Shown: positions 8,764-18,078, counted from the stretch's first letter. The stretch: DNA of 64,000 nt from Butyrivibrio sp. (GCA_015056565.1 SVGB01000007.1:62001-126000); one strand, 5' to 3'. Translations and numbers: made by a program. Notes: a model not told the origin generated them from the sequence alone.

Positions 8764-9288
8764 ATGAAAGAATTAAAAGATTACGTACGTACAATACCGG
8801 ATTTTCCTGAGAAGGGCATTATGTTCAGAGACATAACATCTGTACTTCAGGATGCTGAGGGGTTCAAACTTGCTATTGATAAAATGCAGGATCTTATTAA
8901 GGATCTTGACTTTGACGTAGTTCTTGGAGCTGAATCAAGAGGATTTATTTTCAGTGCTCCTATCGCTTATAACAGAGGCAAGGCACTGGTTCCTGTAAGA
9001 AAGAAGGGCAAGCTCCCTTGCGAGACAGTAGAGGTTTCATATGACCTTGAGTATGGTCAGGCTACACTTGAGCTTCATAAGGACTCAATCAAGCCTGGAC
9101 AGAAGGTTCTTTTAGTAGACGACCTTATGGCTACTGGTGGAACAATCGAAGCTATGATCAAGCTTGTTGAGATGCTTGGTGGAGAAGTAGCAGGAATTCT
9201 TGTTCTCATGGAGCTTAAGGGCCTTAAGGGCAGAGAGAGACTGAGCAAATACAGATTAGATGCAGCACTTAGCTACGAAGGGAAATAA
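8764..9288 (+). CDS. apt: Adenine phosphoribosyltransferase
   Basis: Salvages adenine to AMP using PRPP. At 174 residues it has the family's normal size. It starts with MKELKDYVRTIPDFPEKGI, typical of Apt, and carries the PRPP-binding loop VLLVDDLMATGGT at about residues 118-130. It is the first gene of a probable apt-rel-MBL-hemZ operon; the stop is 5 nt before the rel ATG. apt next to rel is a widespread Firmicutes arrangement linking purine salvage to stringent control. Confidence 0.97.
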   Translation: MKELKDYVRTIPDFPEKGIMFRDITSVLQDAEGFKLAIDKMQDLIKDLDFDVVLGAESRGFIFSAPIAYNRGKALVPVRKKGKLPCETVEVSYDLEYGQATLELHKDSIKPGQKVLLVDDLMATGGTIEAMIKLVEMLGGEVAGILVLMELKGLKGRERLSKYRLDAALSYEGK

Positions 9289-9293
9289 TCTTA

Positions 9294-11576
9294 ATGTCGC
9301 AACACTTCGATGACGGAAAAATTGAAGCAATCCCTGAGTTCCAAAGCCCTGAGAGTCTCTATCAGGATCTCATCGACAGAGTCAGAAGATATCACCCATC
9401 AGATGATATCTCCCTGATCGAGAAGGCTTATAAACAGGCTGCTGAGGCACATGAGGGACAGCTGCGCAAATCTGGTGAGCCATACATCATTCACCCGCTT
9501 TGCGTAGCCATAATCCTTGCTGATCTTGAGATGGACAAAGAGACCATCGCAGCAGGGCTTCTTCATGATGTCGTTGAAGATACCATATGTACAAAAGAAG
9601 AAATAGAAAACGATTTTGGCACAGATGTTGCACTTCTTGTTGACGGAGTAACCAAACTGACTGCTCTGCAGCTTACATCGGACAACACTGGCAAGACTCC
9701 TGAGCAGCTTGATATGCAGGCTCAGAATCTTCGTAAAATGTTCCTGGCAATGGCCAAGGATATAAGGGTTATCCTTATCAAGCTTGCGGACAGACTTCAC
9801 AATATGCGTACTCTTGAGCATATGCCAGCTGAGAAACAGCTCCGTATTGCCCAGGAGACGCTGGATATCTATTCTCCAATTGCTGGAAGACTTGGTATCA
9901 GCAGGATCAAGGTTGAACTTGACGACCTTTCTTTAAAATATCTCAAGCCGGATGTTTACAAGGATCTCTCTGAAAAGGTTGCTCAGAGAAAGAGCGAGAG
10001 AGAAAAATATGTTGAGGACATCTGCGAAAATGTAAGGAAGAACATTGAAGCTGCAGGTATCAAGGGCGAAGTCAACGGAAGAGTAAAACATTTCTTTAGC
10101 ATCTACAAAAAGATGCGCAATCAGAACAAAACTCTGGATCAGATTTATGATCTTTTTGCTATCCGTATCATTGTAGATACGGTGAAGGACTGTTATGCGG
10201 CCCTTGGCGTTATCCATGAACTGTACAAGCCAATCCCTGGCAGGTTCAAGGATTACATTGCGATGCCTAAGCCCAACATGTATCAGTCACTTCATACAAC
10301 ACTTATTGGACAGACCGGTCAGCCATTTGAAATCCAGATAAGGACCTATGACATGCACAAAGCAGCTGAATATGGTATTGCAGCTCACTGGAAGTACAAG
10401 GAATCCTCCGATGGCAAAAAGGCTGATAATGGTGAAGAAGAAAAGCTCATTTGGCTTCGTCAGATCCTTGAGTGGCAACAGGATCTTTCTGATAACCAGG
10501 AGTTCATGAGCCTCTTAAAGAGCGACTTGAATCTCTTTTCCGAGGACGTTTACTGCTTTACTCCAACCGGAGAAGTCAAGAATCTGCCAGCTGGATCAAC
10601 ACCTATCGACTTTGCCTACAGCATTCACTCTGCAGTAGGAAACAAGATGATAGGAGCCAAGGTTAACGGTAAGCTTGTGCCCATTGATTACAAGATCCAG
10701 AACGGCGATCGTATCGAGGTTGTGACCAGCCAGAACTCAAAGGGACCAAGCAGAGACTGGCTTTCAATTGCAAGATCAACCTCTACTAAGAACAAGATCA
10801 ACCAGTGGTTCAGACATGAGCTTAAGGAGGAGAACATCCTTAAGGGAAAAGAACTGCTGATAGAATATTGCAAAAGTAAGGGAATGGACTATTTCTCCAT
10901 TGCCAAACCTGAATATCAGGCTATTGTTACAAGGAAATACGGCTTCCACGAGTGGGAGGCTGTTCTTGCAGCTGTTGGACATGGCGGACTTAAAGAAGGC
11001 CAGATCATCAATAAGATCCTGGAGCTTGGAGACAAGGAACATAAGCGCAATATCACAGATGAAGAGGTACTTGCTGCTGTTGCTGAGTCCAATGTAACGC
11101 CTCAGGTGTCAGGCTCGGATAACGCTATTATTGTTAAAGGCGTTCATGACGTTGCAGTTAGATTTTCAAAGTGCTGTAATCCAGTTCCTGGAGATGACAT
11201 CTGCGGATTTGTAACAAGAGGACGTGGCGTTTCTATACATAGAAGAGACTGCATCAATGTAGTTAAGATGCAGGAAGAAGACAGAACAAGACTTATTGAG
11301 GCGAGATGGCAGAGTGATACAGGCGCATCAGGCGGTAAGTATGCTGCTACCATCAAAATCTTTGCCAATAATAGAAGCGGTCTTCTTGCTGATATATCAA
11401 GAGCCCTTACAGAAAAAGATATTGATATCCTGTCCATGAACACCAGAACCAGCAAACAGGGACTTGCTACCATGGAGACATCCTTCCAGGTATCTTCAAG
11501 GGATCAGCTTCGTGATATTGTGGACAAGATCAGACAGATAGACAGCGTTATAGACATTGAAAGGACAACAGGCTGA
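9294..11576 (+). CDS. relA: Bifunctional (p)ppGpp synthetase/hydrolase Rel
   Basis: Makes and degrades the alarmone (p)ppGpp. At 760 residues it has all long-RSH domains: an HD hydrolase (HDVVEDT, H91 and D92), a synthetase (residues about 230-345, ending MYQSLHTT), TGS (about 405-465), a helical and zinc-finger region with SKCCNPVPGDDI, and a C-terminal ACT domain (about 685-760). The loop R317-F-K-D320 is the RxKD form found in bifunctional Rel enzymes, not the ExDD of synthetase-only RelA. So this is probably the main Rel of the organism. The downstream gene overlaps its stop codon by one base. Confidence 0.97.
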   Translation: MSQHFDDGKIEAIPEFQSPESLYQDLIDRVRRYHPSDDISLIEKAYKQAAEAHEGQLRKSGEPYIIHPLCVAIILADLEMDKETIAAGLLHDVVEDTICTKEEIENDFGTDVALLVDGVTKLTALQLTSDNTGKTPEQLDMQAQNLRKMFLAMAKDIRVILIKLADRLHNMRTLEHMPAEKQLRIAQETLDIYSPIAGRLGISRIKVELDDLSLKYLKPDVYKDLSEKVAQRKSEREKYVEDICENVRKNIEAAGIKGEVNGRVKHFFSIYKKMRNQNKTLDQIYDLFAIRIIVDTVKDCYAALGVIHELYKPIPGRFKDYIAMPKPNMYQSLHTTLIGQTGQPFEIQIRTYDMHKAAEYGIAAHWKYKESSDGKKADNGEEEKLIWLRQILEWQQDLSDNQEFMSLLKSDLNLFSEDVYCFTPTGEVKNLPAGSTPIDFAYSIHSAVGNKMIGAKVNGKLVPIDYKIQNGDRIEVVTSQNSKGPSRDWLSIARSTSTKNKINQWFRHELKEENILKGKELLIEYCKSKGMDYFSIAKPEYQAIVTRKYGFHEWEAVLAAVGHGGLKEGQIINKILELGDKEHKRNITDEEVLAAVAESNVTPQVSGSDNAIIVKGVHDVAVRFSKCCNPVPGDDICGFVTRGRGVSIHRRDCINVVKMQEEDRTRLIEARWQSDTGASGGKYAATIKIFANNRSGLLADISRALTEKDIDILSMNTRTSKQGLATMETSFQVSSRDQLRDIVDKIRQIDSVIDIERTTG

Positions 11577-12226
11577 TGGCTGATACTAAGGTTGGAATGT
11601 TCACACTTGGCATGATCGGCACCAACTGCTACTTTGTTTTTAAAGAGGATGAGGAAGATGAAGACGGCAACAGACATTGCATCTTTTTTGATCCTGCAGA
11701 TAAGGGAGCCAGGATTTTTGATGCTTTAAAAGAAAACAAGATCGTGGTTGATCTGATCCTTTTAACCCATGGACATTTTGATCATATTGGCGGAGCCCGT
11801 GAACTTAAGGAATTATCTGGCGCCAAGCTTGGATGTCTTCGCGAGGAGGAAGCTCTTTGCAAGGATCCATATCTTAATCTGTCAAATAACTATGGCATGA
11901 ACCTTACTGTGTCGCCAGACTTACTATATAGTGACGGCGAAGTGATAAATGCCGCCGGTTTAAAATGTAAGGTTTTAAAAACTCCAGGTCACACCTCAGG
12001 CGGATGCTGCTATTATTTTGAAGAAGGTAATATCCTTATCAGCGGAGATACTTTGTTCGAGGAATCTGTTGGAAGAACAGATTTTCCAACCAGCTCCACA
12101 AGTCAGCTGATAGCTTCCGTCAAAGAAAAGATCTTTGTACTTCCGGATGAGACTATAGTTTATCCCGGACACGGCGAAGTGACTACAGTTGGCCACGAGA
12201 AACAGTATAATCCATTTATAATCTAA
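11576..12226 (+). CDS. Metallo-beta-lactamase fold hydrolase (YcbL/glyoxalase II-like)
   Basis: A 216-residue cytosolic MBL-fold protein. The metal motif is THGHFDH (H65, H67, D69, H70), with further ligands expected in GHTSGG (about residue 138), SGDTLF and PGHGEVT. The size matches short glyoxalase II-like hydrolases of the YcbL type, which lack the C-terminal substrate domain of true glyoxalase II. The substrate is unknown. The ATG overlaps the rel stop (TGATG), so it is translationally coupled to rel. This position behind rel is common in Clostridia. Confidence 0.9.
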   Translation: MADTKVGMFTLGMIGTNCYFVFKEDEEDEDGNRHCIFFDPADKGARIFDALKENKIVVDLILLTHGHFDHIGGARELKELSGAKLGCLREEEALCKDPYLNLSNNYGMNLTVSPDLLYSDGEVINAAGLKCKVLKTPGHTSGGCCYYFEEGNILISGDTLFEESVGRTDFPTSSTSQLIASVKEKIFVLPDETIVYPGHGEVTTVGHEKQYNPFII

Positions 12227-12230
12227 AAAA

Positions 12231-13649
12231 ATGCAGATAATATATATTAAAGAAGACAAGTTTCAATATGATATCCACTCCCTTTATAAAGCGTTTTACC
12301 CTACTGAGCAGATAAGGGTGATCGTAGGAGACATGGGGGCGAACCCTGACAAAGAAAAGGATATTTCACCTGATGATGAGATATCCTTTATTGATGTAAA
12401 TAAGACCAAAAACGATTTAAAAAAAGACATTTATTTAGATCTGTCAAAAAAGACAAATAAGATCTTGCCCTGGGGTGATCTTACAGGAATCCGTCCTACG
12501 AGAATAGCAATGAACCTTCTTGAGGAGGGCAGATCTGATGCGGAAATACATGAATATATGAAGGATACTTATCTTGTTTCAGATGAAAAGATAAACATCG
12601 CCATAGATATAGCAAGAAGAGAACAGGATATACTAAGGAACATTGACTATTTAAATGGTTACAGCCTTTATATAGGTATTCCTTTTTGCCCGACAACTTG
12701 TCTTTACTGCTCCTTCACATCATATCCTATTGGGGCTTACAGCAGCATCGTAGATGATTATCTTTCCTGTCTTGAGAAAGAGATAGATTATGTGGCGGAA
12801 AACTTTGCTGGTAAGACTCTTGATACAGTCTATATTGGCGGAGGAACGCCAACAACCTTGGAACCTGATCAGATAAGAAGACTTATAGGGTATCTGAAAA
12901 AAAAGATAGATCTTTCAAAAGTAAAGGAGTTTACTGTTGAATCTGGAAGACCTGACTCTATAACAAGGGAAAAATTACAGGCCATGAAGGAAATGGGGGT
13001 TACCAGAATATCAGTAAATCCTCAGACTATGAATGATGAAACCCTTCGCCTTATTGGAAGGCGTCACAGCGTATCTCAGCTGGTAGGTGCTTTTAAGATG
13101 GCAAGAGAAGAAGGATTTGATAATATAAATATGGACATCATCCTGGGACTTCCGGGTGAAAACAGCAGCGATGTGGAGCATACTATAAATGAGATAAAAA
13201 AACTCGATCCGGATGACCTTACTGTCCACTGCCTTGCTATAAAGAGAGGCTCCAGGCTCAATGAAGTCATCAGGGAAAAAGAGATATCTGGCAGCCTTAA
13301 GATCCCGATGCTTGATACTATGTCTGATATTGAGAACATGGCAACTATTGCAGCTAAAGGAGCTGCGGATATGGGACTTAAACCTTATTATCTCTACAGG
13401 CAAAAGAACATAAGCGGTAACTTTGAAAATACAGGTTACGCAAGAGATGGCAAGGCTGGTATTTACAATATCCTCATAAACGAGGAAGTTCAGTCAATTG
13501 TTGCTTTGGGAGCAGGCACTGTAACAAAAAGGGTATACCATCAGGGCGGCAGGATCGAAAGATGCGACAATGTAAAGGATGTTAAAATGTATATGGAAAA
13601 CATCCAGGAAATGATAGATAGGAAGAAGAAACTCTTTGAGGAAGAATAA
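12231..13649 (+). CDS. hemZ: Coproporphyrinogen dehydrogenase HemZ-like radical SAM protein
   Basis: A 472-residue radical-SAM protein of the HemZ branch. An N-terminal domain of about 145 residues, not found in HemN, precedes the [4Fe-4S] motif C153-x3-C157-x2-C160 in IPFCPTTCLYCSF. Next come YIGGGTPTT (SAM-binding GGGTP) and the HemN-like segment RISVNPQTMNDETLRLIGR. HemZ is assigned to anaerobic oxidative decarboxylation of coproporphyrinogen III, but many carriers lack a heme pathway and no other hem gene lies here. It follows the MBL gene by 4 nt and its end overlaps the start of the next gene. Confidence 0.9.
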   Translation: MQIIYIKEDKFQYDIHSLYKAFYPTEQIRVIVGDMGANPDKEKDISPDDEISFIDVNKTKNDLKKDIYLDLSKKTNKILPWGDLTGIRPTRIAMNLLEEGRSDAEIHEYMKDTYLVSDEKINIAIDIARREQDILRNIDYLNGYSLYIGIPFCPTTCLYCSFTSYPIGAYSSIVDDYLSCLEKEIDYVAENFAGKTLDTVYIGGGTPTTLEPDQIRRLIGYLKKKIDLSKVKEFTVESGRPDSITREKLQAMKEMGVTRISVNPQTMNDETLRLIGRRHSVSQLVGAFKMAREEGFDNINMDIILGLPGENSSDVEHTINEIKKLDPDDLTVHCLAIKRGSRLNEVIREKEISGSLKIPMLDTMSDIENMATIAAKGAADMGLKPYYLYRQKNISGNFENTGYARDGKAGIYNILINEEVQSIVALGAGTVTKRVYHQGGRIERCDNVKDVKMYMENIQEMIDRKKKLFEEE

Positions 13650-14628
13650 AGCGATAAAAAACATACTATGTATCATATTGATGTCTGTATTGCTATTGGG
13701 GTGTCAGTCAGAAAATGATCAGTTTGCCGGCGAGACCTTATCAGTACATGAGGAATCTGATTTTTCAGAACAGGTTGCAAAGGCTGGGGGACCAGTTGGT
13801 TCAGAAAATGATGACAGCCAGGTTAAGGATAATATGAAAGCTGTTTTAAAACCTGATCATCCATTTGGTGCTGGTGTTTTCTGCTGGGATCATCTGGCTG
13901 ATGAAGAAGATGTAGATTGCCTTGTAAAAAACAATATTACTGAGATCTATCAGTATCTTAAACCTGAGTATTCCGATGAAGAGATAGTTTCTTTTCTAGA
14001 GAGAATGTCTGATAAAGGCATTGATGTGTATATCCTGGATGGTGAACCCACCTGGTCCTATAAAGAGAACCTGCGATATGCTGAGGCTGTGATCGACAGG
14101 ATTGCTTATATCAATAATTATGTAAGCAAGAGAGATAGGATAATCGGGGTTGTGTATGATATAGAACCCTATGTTCTTGATAAGTGGCACAGTACACCAC
14201 AGCTTATCATGGATGAGTACATAGACAATGTGAAGTCTTTAAAGGACAAGATAGAAAGACGAAACTACAACATAGAAATGTGTGTATGTGTGCCTTATTC
14301 TTTTGACCTGATGGGTTATGAACAGCACCTGTATAGTTTGATCGATAGTGCGGATCAGGTACTGGTTTTAAACTATAATAAAGCCAATGAAATAGAAGAT
14401 ATAAGGACGGAAATGCAGATCACTGGCGATCTGGGGAAGAGGATCATAACAGTATATGAGTTGCAGCCTGGTCTGCTTTCTCAGACTAATAACAGTGTTA
14501 CCTATTACAAAGATGGACTTGGAGCCATAAAGACCAGCTATGAAAAAATGCTAACTGAGTATGAAGGCAAGAAACTTGGAATTGCATACCACACTCTGGA
14601 ATATCTAAAGGTACTAAGCTACCAATAA
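13636..14628 (+). CDS. Lipoprotein of unknown function, possibly a TIM-barrel protein
   Basis: A 330-residue secreted lipoprotein. A basic start and hydrophobic stretch lead to the lipobox LLLGC at about residue 22. After a low-complexity linker the body (about 75-330) begins FGAGVFCWDHL and alternates short strands and helices (IYQYLKPEYS, IDVYILDGEPTW, IIGVVYDIEPYVL, VLVLNYNKANE), a pattern suggesting a glycoside-hydrolase-like TIM barrel with acidic residues at strand ends. I do not recognise a named family. It starts at TTG 13636, 14 bases inside hemZ. It ends the rel operon and lies just before the exosortase locus, so a role in surface glycan handling is possible but unproven. Confidence 0.75.
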   Translation: MRKNKAIKNILCIILMSVLLLGCQSENDQFAGETLSVHEESDFSEQVAKAGGPVGSENDDSQVKDNMKAVLKPDHPFGAGVFCWDHLADEEDVDCLVKNNITEIYQYLKPEYSDEEIVSFLERMSDKGIDVYILDGEPTWSYKENLRYAEAVIDRIAYINNYVSKRDRIIGVVYDIEPYVLDKWHSTPQLIMDEYIDNVKSLKDKIERRNYNIEMCVCVPYSFDLMGYEQHLYSLIDSADQVLVLNYNKANEIEDIRTEMQITGDLGKRIITVYELQPGLLSQTNNSVTYYKDGLGAIKTSYEKMLTEYEGKKLGIAYHTLEYLKVLSYQ

Positions 14629-14638
14629 TCATAAAAAT

Positions 14639-14677
14639 AACCCTTCTTGGAATTTTTATTTCTAAGAAGGGTTTTTT
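14639..14677 (+). terminator. Terminator ending the apt-rel-hemZ-lipoprotein operon
   Basis: AACCCTTCTT at 14639-14648 pairs with AAGAAGGGTT at 14664-14673, and the T-run extends to 14677. Confidence 0.88.
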
Positions 14678-14797
14678 AATTGATAATTTTAATTCAAAAT
14701 GTAGCTTTTTTTATTTATTCTTTATAGCTTATCCTGTCTGGGGTTATTATTATTAGATTATAAGAAATGCTTAACATGAGGGATATTATAACGTTAT

Positions 14798-15166
14798 ATG
14801 CTGGCAACTAAGGAAAAATCCTACAAATTAAAGAGCTTCGTGGCCATAATGCACAGTTTTGACGGCAATAAAGACAGTAGTCATGTTCATACCGTTGAGA
14901 TCAACTGCACAATAAAGACTACGGAAGATATCATCGATTACAGGATGACAGAGAACCTTATTGGAAGCTGCATCTCGAAATATGAGAACAAATATCTTAA
15001 TGACTTTGATGAATTTAGAGATGATGCGACCATTGAACATTTCGGAGAGGTGCTCTGTGGTGAGATTGATGAAGAACTCATGGAAAATGGCTACAGCATG
15101 AACAGGTTTGAGATCGGTGAAACGCCACTAAGGGTTTATGTGATAACTGACGAACTTAGAGATTAA
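14798..15166 (+). CDS. Short PTPS/QueD-like protein of the exosortase-G locus
   Basis: A 122-residue protein that aligns along its length with the product at 20612-21079 (shared YK.K start, H-x(9-11)-H-x-H, KYLND/KLLND, IE..ETP.R.YV). Both look like the 6-pyruvoyl-tetrahydropterin synthase / 6-carboxytetrahydropterin synthase fold. The three zinc histidines are H19, H29 and H31, but there is no Cys in the loop where the catalytic Cys normally sits. It therefore probably binds a pterin-like ligand or metal rather than making one. ATG 14798 has a weak, distant GAGGGA upstream, so the start is less certain. The cell-surface protein gene follows after 12 nt. Confidence 0.7.
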   Translation: MLATKEKSYKLKSFVAIMHSFDGNKDSSHVHTVEINCTIKTTEDIIDYRMTENLIGSCISKYENKYLNDFDEFRDDATIEHFGEVLCGEIDEELMENGYSMNRFEIGETPLRVYVITDELRD

Positions 15167-15178
15167 AAGGGAAAAGAA

Positions 15179-17209
15179 ATGAAAAAGAATTTTTGTAAGA
15201 TCGTAGCAATAATACTTGCATCAAGCATGATGAGCATGACTGTATTTGCGGCAGAGGACAGTACTAATTCAAATGTAAATACAAGTGAGAGTGTTGAAAC
15301 TTCGCAGCCTGATAATGCTGGTTCTGGAAGCGATAATAACTCTGAAAGTAAAGGCTCATCGGAAAACACAGGATCTGATAATTCAGGGGGACAGACACAG
15401 CCGGCTGCTCCAGCCGAAACGCAGCCAGCTGCTTCAAGTGAAACACAGCCTGCTGCTTCAAGTGAAACACAGCCAGCTGCTCCAGAAAGTGAAAATCCTG
15501 ATACATCAAAAAGCGATGTGACTCCTACGAGTACTGAAGATAATAAGGGTGAAACTAAAGCTGAAACCGCAGATGGGACAACTCCTGAAAAGACAGAGGG
15601 AAAAGGAACAGGAAGTGATGATGCAGCTTCTTCAAATGTGGCCCAGCAAAGCACTGCAGAAGCTGATAAGCCTACTGAATCTGGAAGCGGTGATAGTTCA
15701 TCCGAGGAAGAAGGGGAAAGAAGATCAGCGCAGATACAGTCTGACAGTTGGTCTAATGGCACGATTGAAGATGTAATGGGCGTCAAAGCGGTGTCAGATG
15801 GACAGACAGTTACTATTTCCTACAAGACAAAGTGTACAAATGAATGGGAACACACATGGCAGAATTACCCATTGACCATCACATATCCTGATGGCACAAC
15901 CCAGGAGATCCGGATCGATTATGACAAAGTGGCTCATGGTAATAACTGGACTGATATTCCAGGTTTTTCAATAACAGAGACATCAGATCAGGCTGATACG
16001 ATCACTCTTAATCTTTCAATTCCTGCCTCTTACTTTGCAAGTCAGGACTTTACCGTAAGCAGTCAGCAATATACAACAAGCGTAAGTGGTGAAGTTATAG
16101 AAGATGTTTCCACAAATGACCCCAATGCAGTATATGAGGGAATTGGACTTGACGGCAACTTTAACGACTGGGATGCAGTAACCAAGTATGAGCTTAAAGA
16201 GCCTGAAGGCGAGCACAATGTTGAGTCAGTTGCCTGGGTAATAGATTCAGACAGAGGCTATGTATATATCTATATCAAGGATGATGGAAATAACTCAGCT
16301 ACATGGGCAGGTCCAAATCACAACGGAAAGTTTGAGATCTTAACGGATCTTGGAAACAGAATGCTCATCCAGCTGACACAGGACGGAGCTGTTGTTGCTG
16401 CAAATGGCTATGACGCTGTACATCAGGGAAGTCAGTGGGAGATAGCAATTCCGATCAGTGAGCTTCCTACAAGTACTGGTGGACTTTCCTTTGGACTTTA
16501 TCAGGGAGATTCAACTCTCTCGGGATATGGAGATGTTGGAGAAGTTGGCTCACAGACAGGGATAACATATGATGGCAACACCGATGACTGGAAGTACTAT
16601 CCATCAACTCTTATTGAATATTCAACACCTGGAACAAATGAGATTGTTGTTGATGCAGAAGCAAAGCAGTATTGTGATCAGGAAGAGAATATTTACGGAG
16701 AATGTACTACTCAGATGCAGAGGCATCTTGATGGAAGAGGTCATGAGTTTACAACCGGAGTGAGTATTGCAGTAAATAATGACTGGGACCAGAACAAGAA
16801 ATTAGAGATGCGTCTGGTTACAGTTGACTCAAATGGTATAATAAACTGGAACCCTCAGAAAGAAAACCTTCCTGATGGCTCTTATGAGTATTACATTTTT
16901 GCCACTAACTGCTGGGGAACCAGTAAGAATATAAATGAGCTTTGTGATGCAGATGTGTGCTACGGAAAGACTACAGTTAATATTTCCGGAGAAAAGCAGG
17001 AAATGGAATGGTATGTCAATACTGTTAAGCTTGCTGATAGATATGGCATTGATGCGTCAGATGTAAAAGTTGTATCTACACGGTATATAAACATCGGAGA
17101 TGAGATAGTAACCTGTGGCGGTACAAGTACAGGCCCATGGGGCGGAGCTGCAATGTGCATGTTCTTCGCTGCTGCTCCTTTTGTTATCAAAAAGAAATTC
17201 ATATTTTAA
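15179..17209 (+). CDS. Secreted surface protein with C-terminal exosortase-type sorting tail
   Basis: A 676-residue protein with a signal peptide (about 1-25, cut near VFAAE). A Ser/Thr/Glu/Pro-rich stalk (about 26-190) contains a short tandem repeat. A beta-rich domain follows (about 195-310), then two units that open alike, DGNFNDWDAV (about 320) and DGNTDDWKYY (about 463), resembling CBM9/DOMON-type carbohydrate- or heme-binding folds. The tail carries a Gly/Pro turn (TGPWGG), about 16 hydrophobic residues and KKKFIF. This tripartite tail matches the logic of exosortase (PEP-CTERM/Firmicu-CTERM) sorting signals and has no LPXTG. The exosortase gene is next downstream, so this is its likely substrate. 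SD AAGGGAAA precedes ATG 15179. Confidence 0.8.
   Translation: MKKNFCKIVAIILASSMMSMTVFAAEDSTNSNVNTSESVETSQPDNAGSGSDNNSESKGSSENTGSDNSGGQTQPAAPAETQPAASSETQPAASSETQPAAPESENPDTSKSDVTPTSTEDNKGETKAETADGTTPEKTEGKGTGSDDAASSNVAQQSTAEADKPTESGSGDSSSEEEGERRSAQIQSDSWSNGTIEDVMGVKAVSDGQTVTISYKTKCTNEWEHTWQNYPLTITYPDGTTQEIRIDYDKVAHGNNWTDIPGFSITETSDQADTITLNLSIPASYFASQDFTVSSQQYTTSVSGEVIEDVSTNDPNAVYEGIGLDGNFNDWDAVTKYELKEPEGEHNVESVAWVIDSDRGYVYIYIKDDGNNSATWAGPNHNGKFEILTDLGNRMLIQLTQDGAVVAANGYDAVHQGSQWEIAIPISELPTSTGGLSFGLYQGDSTLSGYGDVGEVGSQTGITYDGNTDDWKYYPSTLIEYSTPGTNEIVVDAEAKQYCDQEENIYGECTTQMQRHLDGRGHEFTTGVSIAVNNDWDQNKKLEMRLVTVDSNGIINWNPQKENLPDGSYEYYIFATNCWGTSKNINELCDADVCYGKTTVNISGEKQEMEWYVNTVKLADRYGIDASDVKVVSTRYINIGDEIVTCGGTSTGPWGGAAMCMFFAAAPFVIKKKFIF
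15395..15490 (+). repeat. Four 24-bp tandem repeats in the stalk of the surface protein
   Basis: Units begin at 15395, 15419, 15443 and 15467 and each encodes about TQPAASSE. Units 2 and 3 differ by very few bases, which points to recent slippage or expansion. They are in frame, so copy number changes would alter stalk length without breaking the gene. Confidence 0.8.
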
Positions 17210-17230
17210 ACAGACTAGATTATAAGACAG

Positions 17231-17293
17231 ACACTGGGAATAGCTCTCTTTGATCCCCGAAGGGTCAGATGTGAACTATCCCCAGTGTTTTTT
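17231..17293 (+). terminator. Long-hairpin terminator between the surface protein and xrtG
   Basis: ACACTGGG at 17231-17238 pairs with CCCAGTGT at 17281-17288, followed by six T. Inside it ATAG/CTAT and a small GACCC-type hairpin (near 17252-17267) extend the structure. It would insulate the surface protein transcript from the exosortase genes. Confidence 0.8.
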
Positions 17294-17318
17294 GTCTTTA
17301 TAAACATTTCACAGAATG

Positions 17319-17351
17319 TTGGTAATATTATTACGACTAATAGTATATAAT
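17319..17351 (+). promoter_or_regulatory. Possible promoter for xrtG
   Basis: TTGGTA at 17319-17324 with TAGTAT at 17341-17346 (16-nt spacer). A perfect TATAAT at 17346-17351 overlaps but is spaced 21 nt from that -35. Which hexamer is used is unclear. Confidence 0.4.
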
Positions 17352-17383
17352 AGAAGTTGAGAATATGGCTGCGGAGGTAAACA

Positions 17384-18076
17384 ATGCCTATTACATCACG
17401 TATATCTGCTTTTATTTCCACGATAAATCCGTCAAATACTACAAAACTGATCATATTTTTGGTCCTTGTAACTATCTGGCTCCTTAATCTCAGGATTTTC
17501 TATAAAGTAAAGAACCAGGCAGCTTTTATAACAATTGGAATGGGCGGACTGTTTGTGCTTATGATGATCTTTCTAAGACCGATTGCTACAATGCCGCTTG
17601 CCAGGATAGTTGCTGCACTAGCTGGACTCTTTGGCCGTGTAACTGGCTTCTTTTCAGCCTTTTTTAAGTATGGTATCATTTTTGTCGAGACTGCAGGCGG
17701 GTCCATGACACTACAGATAGATTTTGAGTGCTCTGGAATAATAGAGATCATGGTATATATAGCAATCCTTGCTTTTTACAAGGTCTATACCGTCTCTGAG
17801 AGAGCAATCCTTTCTGCTGTTGGAGTAATATATATCATACTTGCAAATGCACTGAGGATCATAATCATAGCCACCATGATCCATTTTGGGGGCGAGCAGA
17901 TGTACTATGTTGCCCACACATATATTGGAAGAATATTCTTTTATGCAGCAACAGTAATTTTGTACTTCTATGTATTTACAAAATCACAGGTTGTGAGAAT
18001 GAAGGTAGGAAGCTTCTCTTACGATAAAGAAAAAACAGACGCTCCTAAGGATCAAGAGAAAAAGGAAGATAAATAA
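17384..18076 (+). CDS. xrtG: Exosortase family protein XrtG
   Basis: A 230-residue multi-pass membrane protease/transpeptidase of the exosortase/archaeosortase superfamily, expected to cut C-terminal sorting tails at the outer face of the membrane. About six or seven hydrophobic segments are visible. The three superfamily catalytic residues are in place: C116 in DFECSGIIE, R158 in ANALRIII and H178 in VAHTYIGR. Exosortase type G is, to my knowledge, the Firmicutes branch found with a dedicated glycosyltransferase, as here. The C-terminus is a short charged cytosolic tail. SD GGAGG lies 6 nt before ATG 17384. The glycosyltransferase starts 2 nt after its stop. Confidence 0.9.
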   Translation: MPITSRISAFISTINPSNTTKLIIFLVLVTIWLLNLRIFYKVKNQAAFITIGMGGLFVLMMIFLRPIATMPLARIVAALAGLFGRVTGFFSAFFKYGIIFVETAGGSMTLQIDFECSGIIEIMVYIAILAFYKVYTVSERAILSAVGVIYIILANALRIIIIATMIHFGGEQMYYVAHTYIGRIFFYAATVILYFYVFTKSQVVRMKVGSFSYDKEKTDAPKDQEKKEDK

Positions 18077-18078
18077 AT

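Noticed and set aside
15395..15490. Regular 24-bp repeats considered as a CRISPR array
   Set aside because: No spacers; the units are head-to-tail, in frame and encode the protein stalk.
15163..15786. 207-residue minus-strand frame opposite the stalk of the surface protein
   Set aside because: It arises from the low-complexity repeat on the + strand; no start signal or family motif.
17210..17383. Cyclic-di-GMP riboswitch before xrtG
   Set aside because: The hairpin ends in a plain terminator and the conserved GEMM core bases were not seen.
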